Assembly (NCBI GenBank): GCA_012516125.1
Contig: JAAYXB010000039.1
Span: forward strand, 1 to 64,000
Source of the DNA: Bacillota bacterium
Lineage (GTDB): Bacteria > Bacillota > SHA-98 > UBA4971
DNA: 64,000 nucleotides
Reading direction: 5' to 3'
In this document: piece after piece, positions 58,071 to 64,000 of the stretch
How positions within the stretch are numbered: position 1 is the stretch's first letter
How the letters are laid out: each line of letters opens with the position of its first letter
Notes under the pieces: generated by a model
The model's input: the letters and a program-made list of their open reading frames with translations, nothing else
What the model was told of the DNA's origin: nothing
Databases searched by the model: none
Program-made: the position numbers and the translations under genes

Positions 58071-58212
58071 GTCATCAGGAGTTGGAAAGAGGGATGCCGG
58101 CGCAGGTTTCCTTCTGTCTGGCTAACCGGTAAGCGCATGGAACCTCTGGGAAACAGGGGCACCTTCGCCGCAGTATGCGCACATTTTGGCACGGCCATAA
58201 TACCTGTAGAAC

Positions 58213-59757
58213 GTGGAGGAACGGCGGGAGGTGCCCGTTTTGAAGGGATACCTGGATCTTGTCATTCATGATGGCAACCGTCCACTTGTGGAGGCGCTGG
58301 AGGCTTCAGTCGTATCACTCCTCGCGGGCCGACCCCTCCACGTTCACGTGGAGGGGCTTCGCGGCACAGGCAAGACCACGATCATACGCGCCATGAGGGA
58401 CGTGCTTCCTCGTATCCGGAGGATCAAGGGCTGCCTGTACAACTGTGACCCAAGGAACCCTCATTGCCCGGCGCACCGGGAACTCTCTCCGGAAGCCATC
58501 GAATCCCTGGGCACCGAGGAGGTGCCCGTGCCGTTCCTGGAGGTATCGCATGCCGCGAAAATCGGCACCGTGGTGGGAAGCATCGACCTTGCCCGGATTG
58601 CCGATCCTTCACGGCCCGAGGCCGCGCTCCTGCCCGGCGTGCTCCCGCGAGCGCACAGGGGCGTGGTGTTCGTGGACGAGATCAACAGGCTCGCCGATAC
58701 CTCGCCTGAGCTCACCGATGTGCTTCTCGACGTGATGGGCACGAAGCCCGGCCGGCTACAGGTGGAGGAGACGGGCCTGCCCGCGTTCGAGATCCCCATT
58801 ACATGTGCCATATGGGCGGCAAGCAACCCAGACGAGGAACCCGGTGCGCTCGAGGATATAAGGCGCCAGCTTTCCGACAGGTTCGACTTCACCGTCAGCA
58901 TGGCAAGGCCGCAGGACCAGTCCACCGTAAAGCGCATTCTCCTCGATGACGAGGCCCGGTCGCTCCGGACACTTGCGTCCGCCCCCAAGCGCGCCGAGGC
59001 CTGCTGCGCCTCGGCCCTCGACGCGCTTCGTAACAGGATGCTGGGGCGAGCCGCGGCACTTCCCAGCGTGACCTTGCCCGACGACCTCGCATCGCTCCTC
59101 GCCGAGGTGTACGTGAGCTTCGGCATGGAGAGCCTGCGAGCCGTGGAGGCTATCTCCCTCGGCGCCCGCGCGCGCGCCGCGCTCGACTCGAGGGCGCATG
59201 CGTCCCTTGACGACATAAGGACTGTGCTTCCCTTCGCCCTTCGCCATAGGGTGGATGCGTCCACTCTCATAAACATCGGGAAGTTCCTCGACGAGTACGA
59301 ATCCAGGTGCGGGCGGCGCCGTGAGCCTGACCCGCCCAGGGACGACACCACTGAGGGCGCGCCGAAGCAAACCCCCGAGGAAGCCCGTCACAGGGACAGG
59401 GATCTCGGGGCCGGGGCTGGTGAGCCTGTCTCCCGGCCCGACAGCCTCTGGGACAGGCTCATGAGGGGCATGGGCTTCGCGAGGCCGGACGCCAGAAGGG
59501 GCGGGTCGGCAGGCGATGGCCGCGGCGGCGGCACGGGCGCAGTGCCTCCCCGGGCCTCGGCCTCCGCAGCGGGGTCAGCGGGCGCCGGTGCGGCAGACCG
59601 CGGAACTGGCCAGGGGACGGGCTACGGGAGCGGCGGTGCTGGCATATCCGACCCGACCGACGTGCCGCTCTCAGCGCCTCCGGCCAGGGCAAGGCCTCTT
59701 GCCCAGCTTGCCGGCGGTGAGGTGGTGTTCACCGAGGAGGACCTGAGGTTCCGATGA
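58213..59757 (+). CDS. AAA+ ATPase of magnesium-chelatase ChlI/MoxR type
   Basis: VEGLRGTGKTTIIRAMRDVLPRIRRIKGCLYNCDPRNPHCP; GVVFVDEINRL; ASNPDEEPGALEDIRRQLSDRFDF. Confidence 0.88.
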   Translation: MEERREVPVLKGYLDLVIHDGNRPLVEALEASVVSLLAGRPLHVHVEGLRGTGKTTIIRAMRDVLPRIRRIKGCLYNCDPRNPHCPAHRELSPEAIESLGTEEVPVPFLEVSHAAKIGTVVGSIDLARIADPSRPEAALLPGVLPRAHRGVVFVDEINRLADTSPELTDVLLDVMGTKPGRLQVEETGLPAFEIPITCAIWAASNPDEEPGALEDIRRQLSDRFDFTVSMARPQDQSTVKRILLDDEARSLRTLASAPKRAEACCASALDALRNRMLGRAAALPSVTLPDDLASLLAEVYVSFGMESLRAVEAISLGARARAALDSRAHASLDDIRTVLPFALRHRVDASTLINIGKFLDEYESRCGRRREPDPPRDDTTEGAPKQTPEEARHRDRDLGAGAGEPVSRPDSLWDRLMRGMGFARPDARRGGSAGDGRGGGTGAVPPRASASAAGSAGAGAADRGTGQGTGYGSGGAGISDPTDVPLSAPPARARPLAQLAGGEVVFTEEDLRFR

Positions 59758-61619
59758 GCACCTTCGATTGTCTTGCAGTCCTCCGCTATGACGCCCCCCG
59801 ACTCGTCCGGGTGATGCAGAGCGAATTCCGGATGGGTAGGGGCCTCCGAATCGGTGAGACCACGGTCGTGAGCAAGCGGGTCCACGTGATTCACCCTGCA
59901 AGCCCCGGCGAGATCAAGGTCCTCGTGAACCAGGACGCCGGGGCATGTTTCTATTCGAGGCGCCGGAGGGATGAGATCCTCCACATAGACGTGTTCCACG
60001 AGGTTGCTGAAGTGGACCACCGGAGGGCGGCCGACGCTGTGAAGCGCGCCGTGTACAGGTTCTACCAGGACCTCCTCCTCGACCGGGCGCGAGGCCTCTT
60101 CTTGCCGCAGCCCGGCGAGCTTCTCAACCTCATGGACATCCAGACGGGCACAGGCGGTGGGAGGGTGGGCGGCACCCTCAACTACGGCAGGAAGCTCTCG
60201 CTGCGCAAGGCCCACTGCAACCACGTGCACATCGCCGCGATGCTTCCCGACAACTGCCTTCTCGTGCTCTTCTACTTGGTGCTGGCTCTTGAAGAGGAGA
60301 TAGCGAGGCAGGGCGTGGAGATCCGGAAGGTGGAGAGGCTCACGCACCAGGAGGCCGCGGGCAGGGCCGACCTCTCGCCTTACTCCAGCATGTTTGACTC
60401 CTACCTCAACGAGTCGGGAGTTGCGGGCCATGGGCACGACTGGGAGCGGCTGCCAAGGGAGGCGCAGATAGAGGCGGTTTCGTCCATGGCCGAGGAGTTC
60501 GGGGGAAGGGCGAACATGGCCCGCCTTCTCGACCTGCTGCCGACCTTGGGCGCCATCCCGCCCGACATCCGGTCCGATGCAGGCGATCTCGACGAGGTCA
60601 TCGAACGCCTGTCCAGCTTCGATCTCTTGACCCGTGAGCGGGGGCAGCTCACGCTCACCCTCAAAGGAAGGGAGGTCCGCAATATCCTTGCCACGTGCGC
60701 GTCGGAGGTTGAGGCGGGCATAAGGCGCCTCATAAGGAGAATGCCCATCGTTCCACAAATCCCTCGCTACGAGGAGGGGCGGTTCGGGCCGAAGGCCAAC
60801 CACGAGCGGCCGAGGGTTTCGAAGAACGTCAGGCCCCCGAAGGAAGGGGAGTGGTGTGACGAGATCGCCGTGCCCGAGACCGTGCTCGCGGCGCTCTCCA
60901 GGGCCTGCCTTGAGAGAGGCGGCCTGACTCCGGCCACGGCCACGGCCACGGCCACGACCACGACCACGGCCATGAAAGCGGCCACGACAACGGCCGCGGC
61001 CGCGCCACGCCTCAGGCGCGGGGATATCAGGTTGTATCGGAAACGCCCTGCCAGGCCGCCCGAGGTCTGCCTTCTCATCGACGCCAGCGCGAGCATGGTC
61101 GGGCGGCGCATCCGCGCCGCCAAGTACCTCATCCGTCACCTCGCCACCGCCTGCCAGGTGAGGGTCACCGTCCTCACGTTTCAGGAGCGCGATGTGCGGG
61201 TCCAGATAGCGTCCACAAGGAGCAGGAAGGTCATAGAGGAAGGGGTTCGGCGCATCGAGCCGGCGGGGCTCACACCCCTTGCCGCCGGCATCACGGAAGC
61301 GCTGGATTTCATCCGCTCGAAGAAGCTCAAGGACGTGCTGCTCGTCCTCATCACCGACGGTATCCCCACGATGAACCGCTGGACTGCAGATCCCGCCCGG
61401 GATGCCCTCACCGCAGCGAAACGCATAGCCGAGGAGAAGGTGCCGTTCATGTGCGTTGGCCTCCAGCCCAACAGGGACTTCCTCAAGAAGCTGGTGGACA
61501 TAGCCTGGGGCAAGCTGTACGTGGTTGATGAGTTCGATAAGGACGTCCTCATAAGCCTTGTGAGGTGTGGCAGGAAAGAGAGCGCGAGGGGAGGATTTTC
61601 GCCGTCACGTGCCGAATAA
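59754..61619 (+). CDS. VWA domain protein (ChlD-like partner of the AAA+ ATPase)
   Basis: PEVCLLIDASASMVGRRIRAAKYLIRHLA (MIDAS DxSxS), VLLVLITDGIPT; 4-bp overlap with the upstream ATPase. Confidence 0.9.
   Translation: MSTFDCLAVLRYDAPRLVRVMQSEFRMGRGLRIGETTVVSKRVHVIHPASPGEIKVLVNQDAGACFYSRRRRDEILHIDVFHEVAEVDHRRAADAVKRAVYRFYQDLLLDRARGLFLPQPGELLNLMDIQTGTGGGRVGGTLNYGRKLSLRKAHCNHVHIAAMLPDNCLLVLFYLVLALEEEIARQGVEIRKVERLTHQEAAGRADLSPYSSMFDSYLNESGVAGHGHDWERLPREAQIEAVSSMAEEFGGRANMARLLDLLPTLGAIPPDIRSDAGDLDEVIERLSSFDLLTRERGQLTLTLKGREVRNILATCASEVEAGIRRLIRRMPIVPQIPRYEEGRFGPKANHERPRVSKNVRPPKEGEWCDEIAVPETVLAALSRACLERGGLTPATATATATTTTTAMKAATTTAAAAPRLRRGDIRLYRKRPARPPEVCLLIDASASMVGRRIRAAKYLIRHLATACQVRVTVLTFQERDVRVQIASTRSRKVIEEGVRRIEPAGLTPLAAGITEALDFIRSKKLKDVLLVLITDGIPTMNRWTADPARDALTAAKRIAEEKVPFMCVGLQPNRDFLKKLVDIAWGKLYVVDEFDKDVLISLVRCGRKESARGGFSPSRAE
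60931..60972. repeat. Hexanucleotide-type microsatellite (GGCCAC)n/(GACCAC)n inside the VWA gene
   Basis: cggccacggccacggccacggccacgaccacgaccacggcc encoding (AT)n/T-rich linker. Confidence 0.85.
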
Positions 61620-61710
61620 AAGAATATTCTCGGAGCGGCAGCGCGCCTGGTCCGGACCGCACGCCATTCGGCCCCAACTTCCGGGTCGGCGGCCCGCTTC
61701 GCAACGGGAG

Positions 61711-62211
61711 ATGAGCCTGTTGCAGGTCGTAACCGTCCTTGGCCTCGCTTTTGCGCTGCTCGTCGCTGTGTTCGCCATCCAGAACTCCACGCCTGTCACC
61801 GTCACGTTCCTCAAGTGGCGCCTCGTCGACGTCTCCCTGGCCCTCGTGATCCTCGGCTCCGCCGCCGCGGGCGCGATGGTGGTGGGCTTACTCGGCGCTG
61901 TGAGGGAAATAGGCCTGAGGCTCAGCCTGAGGTCCTTTCGGGGGAAGGCCGAGAGACTCGCCCATGAGCTTGAAGTCACGAGAGAGAAGGCCGCAAGCCT
62001 CGAGGACGAGGTCGCGAGGCTGGAGAGCGAGGCGCGCGCAAAGGCGCGTGAGCTCGAGGCCGCAAGGCAGCGCGTCGAGGCCCTCGAGGTGGAGCTGGAG
62101 GCTACACAGGCCATGGAGATCCTCCCGAGAGCCCAGGATGAAGCCAAGGCTGAAGCCGAGGCCGGGGCGGGCGACGGCGTCAACCACCCCGGACCCAGGT
62201 CCGAGGCTTGA
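61711..62211 (+). CDS. LapA/DUF1049-like membrane protein with coiled-coil tail
   Basis: MSLLQVVTVLGLAFALLVAVFAIQNSTPVTVTFLKWRLVDVSLALVILGSAAAGAMVVGLL. Confidence 0.82.
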   Translation: MSLLQVVTVLGLAFALLVAVFAIQNSTPVTVTFLKWRLVDVSLALVILGSAAAGAMVVGLLGAVREIGLRLSLRSFRGKAERLAHELEVTREKAASLEDEVARLESEARAKARELEAARQRVEALEVELEATQAMEILPRAQDEAKAEAEAGAGDGVNHPGPRSEA

Positions 62212-62460
62212 TGGCTCACGGTTGACCAGCCTCAATGCCTGACCGAGACCCGGCCGCCGCAAGACCCGGGCGTTGCTCTGGGGGAGGTTCACTGGGAGAG
62301 GTTCATGTGAACGCGCCGCAGGCACTTCCCTGGGCTAGCCAGGAGGTGCCCGTTTTGTTTATAATGCTATAGGTGCGTCCAACGCGAGCGCGGAAGGACG
62401 CCCCAGGACATGGTAGCAGCTTCCGACCGCCGGTGCGGGAGAGCCGACGGCGACGAGACA

Positions 62461-64000
62461 ATGTGGAGGAAGAGAGCATTGGCGGGTTGCGTGTGGACCG
62501 TGACGGGCCTTTCTCCCGACGCGGAGGAGAGAAGCCGCATTCTTGCAAAGGAACTCCAGGTTGCCCCGCTTGTGGCGAGGGTGATGTTGCTTCGGGGTCT
62601 CGACCACCCTGCGGCAGCCCGGGACTTCCTCAGGGCCGACCTGGAGGACCTTCTCGACCCGTTCCTCCTACCCGACATGGAGAAGGCCGTGGTCCGGGTG
62701 CTCCGGGCGGTACGGGATGGCGAGAGGATAAGGATATACGGTGACTACGACGTGGACGGCATCACGTCCACGTGCGTCCTGCTAAACGTGCTGAAGGCAT
62801 TCGGTGCCGATGTGGACTACTACATCCCCGGGCGCCTCGACGAAGGCTACGGGCTTAACCTGGATGCCATCGAAAAGGCGGCGTCTTCCGGCATCTCGCT
62901 TCTCATCACCGTGGACTGTGGAGTTACCGCAGTGGAGGAGGTCGAGCTTGCGCGCAGGCGCGGGATAGACGTCATCGTGACCGACCACCACGAGCCTGCA
63001 GAGGTCCTCCCGAGGGCACATGCGCTGGTGAACCCGAAGCGGAAGGACTCCAACTATGCGTTCGCCGACCTCGCTGGAGTGGGGGTGGCCTACAAGCTGG
63101 CCTCGGCGCTCCTGCGCGCCCGTGCCGGCACCCTGGACGCGCCTGCGCCCTCCGACGAGCTGCTCGAGCTTGTCGCCCTCGGCACCATCGCTGATGTGGC
63201 GCCGCTCACCGGTGAGAACAGGATCTTCGCGAAGCACGGCCTTGTCAGGCTGAATGCCACGTCGAATGTGGGTCTTCGGGCCCTCATCGGGGTATCGGGG
63301 CTTGCCGGCCGCGAGATAGGAGTCGGCGCCGTGGGCTTCTTCCTGGGCCCACGTCTCAACGCCGCCGGGAGGCTTGGGGACGCGTCGCTTTGTGTGGACC
63401 TTCTCACCGCGTCGTCCCCGGAAAAGGCGGCCCACATCGCCTCCCTGCTCGACAGGGCGAACCAGGAAAGGCAGTCCCTGGAGCAAGCCATACTGGAGGA
63501 AGCCGCTTCGATGGTGAAGACAACGGCAGACGGAGAGGCAGAGGACACCGTCCTGGTGCTGGCGGGCGACGGCTGGCACGCCGGAGTGATAGGCATAGTC
63601 GCCTCGCGCCTCGTCGAGCGGTTCTGGCGTCCGGTCATACTGATAAGCATGGACGGCGACGAAGGGCGCGGGTCGGGAAGGAGTATAGACGCGTTCGACC
63701 TGTACGGCGGTCTTGTCCAGTGCGCGGACCTTCTGAAGGAGTTCGGGGGGCACCGCCACGCCGCGGGGCTTTCCATATCACGGGACGCCGTGGACGCCCT
63801 TCGTGAACGCATGAACCAGGTGGGCCGAAGCGTCCTCGCCCCGGAGGACCTCGCGCGAAAGGTCGTGTGCGATCTCGAGGTGCGATTTGGCGAGATCGAT
63901 ATTGCAGCCGCCGAGGGTGTCGGCATGCTCGCCCCGTTCGGCGTGGGGAACCCCGTTCCGACCTTCCTATCAAGGGGTGTGAGGCTCGTCGAGTATCGCG
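62461..64000 (+). CDS. recJ: Single-stranded-DNA-specific exonuclease RecJ (5' part, runs off the window)
   Basis: RIYGDYDVDGITSTCVLLNVL; ITVDCGVTAVEEVELARRRGIDVIVTDHHEP; FGGHRHAAGLSI. Frame open from ATG 62461 to the window end. Confidence 0.93.
   Translation, partial: MWRKRALAGCVWTVTGLSPDAEERSRILAKELQVAPLVARVMLLRGLDHPAAARDFLRADLEDLLDPFLLPDMEKAVVRVLRAVRDGERIRIYGDYDVDGITSTCVLLNVLKAFGADVDYYIPGRLDEGYGLNLDAIEKAASSGISLLITVDCGVTAVEEVELARRRGIDVIVTDHHEPAEVLPRAHALVNPKRKDSNYAFADLAGVGVAYKLASALLRARAGTLDAPAPSDELLELVALGTIADVAPLTGENRIFAKHGLVRLNATSNVGLRALIGVSGLAGREIGVGAVGFFLGPRLNAAGRLGDASLCVDLLTASSPEKAAHIASLLDRANQERQSLEQAILEEAASMVKTTADGEAEDTVLVLAGDGWHAGVIGIVASRLVERFWRPVILISMDGDEGRGSGRSIDAFDLYGGLVQCADLLKEFGGHRHAAGLSISRDAVDALRERMNQVGRSVLAPEDLARKVVCDLEVRFGEIDIAAAEGVGMLAPFGVGNPVPTFLSRGVRLVEYR

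Noticed and set aside
58187-58206. Possible sigma-54 promoter (TGGCACG-N4-TAATA) upstream of the AAA+ gene
   Set aside because: The -24 half fits but the essential -12 GC is absent; kept only as a curiosity given the sigma-54 activator upstream.

Overview
64-kb window of a high-GC chromosome from an endospore-forming Bacillota (Clostridia-like). Most of it is compact, mainly plus-strand core gene content: a pyrimidine nucleoside phosphorylase; dacF-spoIIAA-spoIIAB-sigF; a dodecin followed by a spoVA set; a three-gene acyl-CoA-dehydratase-activase-like cluster; lysA; trpS-scpA-scpB; a rluB/HI0933/cmk/plsC/ispH-S1 run; spoIIP-YIEGIA-capping subunit; a PrsA-like PPIase; DUF512/der/plsY/gpsA; mgtC/surE/ddl. 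These are followed by two ATPase-less ABC transporter operons (a carbohydrate type with a ROK regulator and two paralogous binding proteins; an Opp type with an SLH-anchored binding protein and an M14 peptidase), a divergent MCP-like protein, a sigma-54 activator, an AAA+/VWA pair and the start of recJ. The most unusual signal is a family of dispersed intergenic palindromic elements. There are four ~195-bp 'A' copies, six ~125-bp or partial 'B' copies and one remnant. Their termini read CTAAGTGAGGGTGC...GCACCCTCACTTAG. They sit at gene ends, in four cases supply or overlap the stop codon of the upstream gene, cluster between the genes of the sugar transporter operon, and the B type carries a small core found in both orientations relative to its arms. 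All product calls come from reading the translated sequence; no database search was run.
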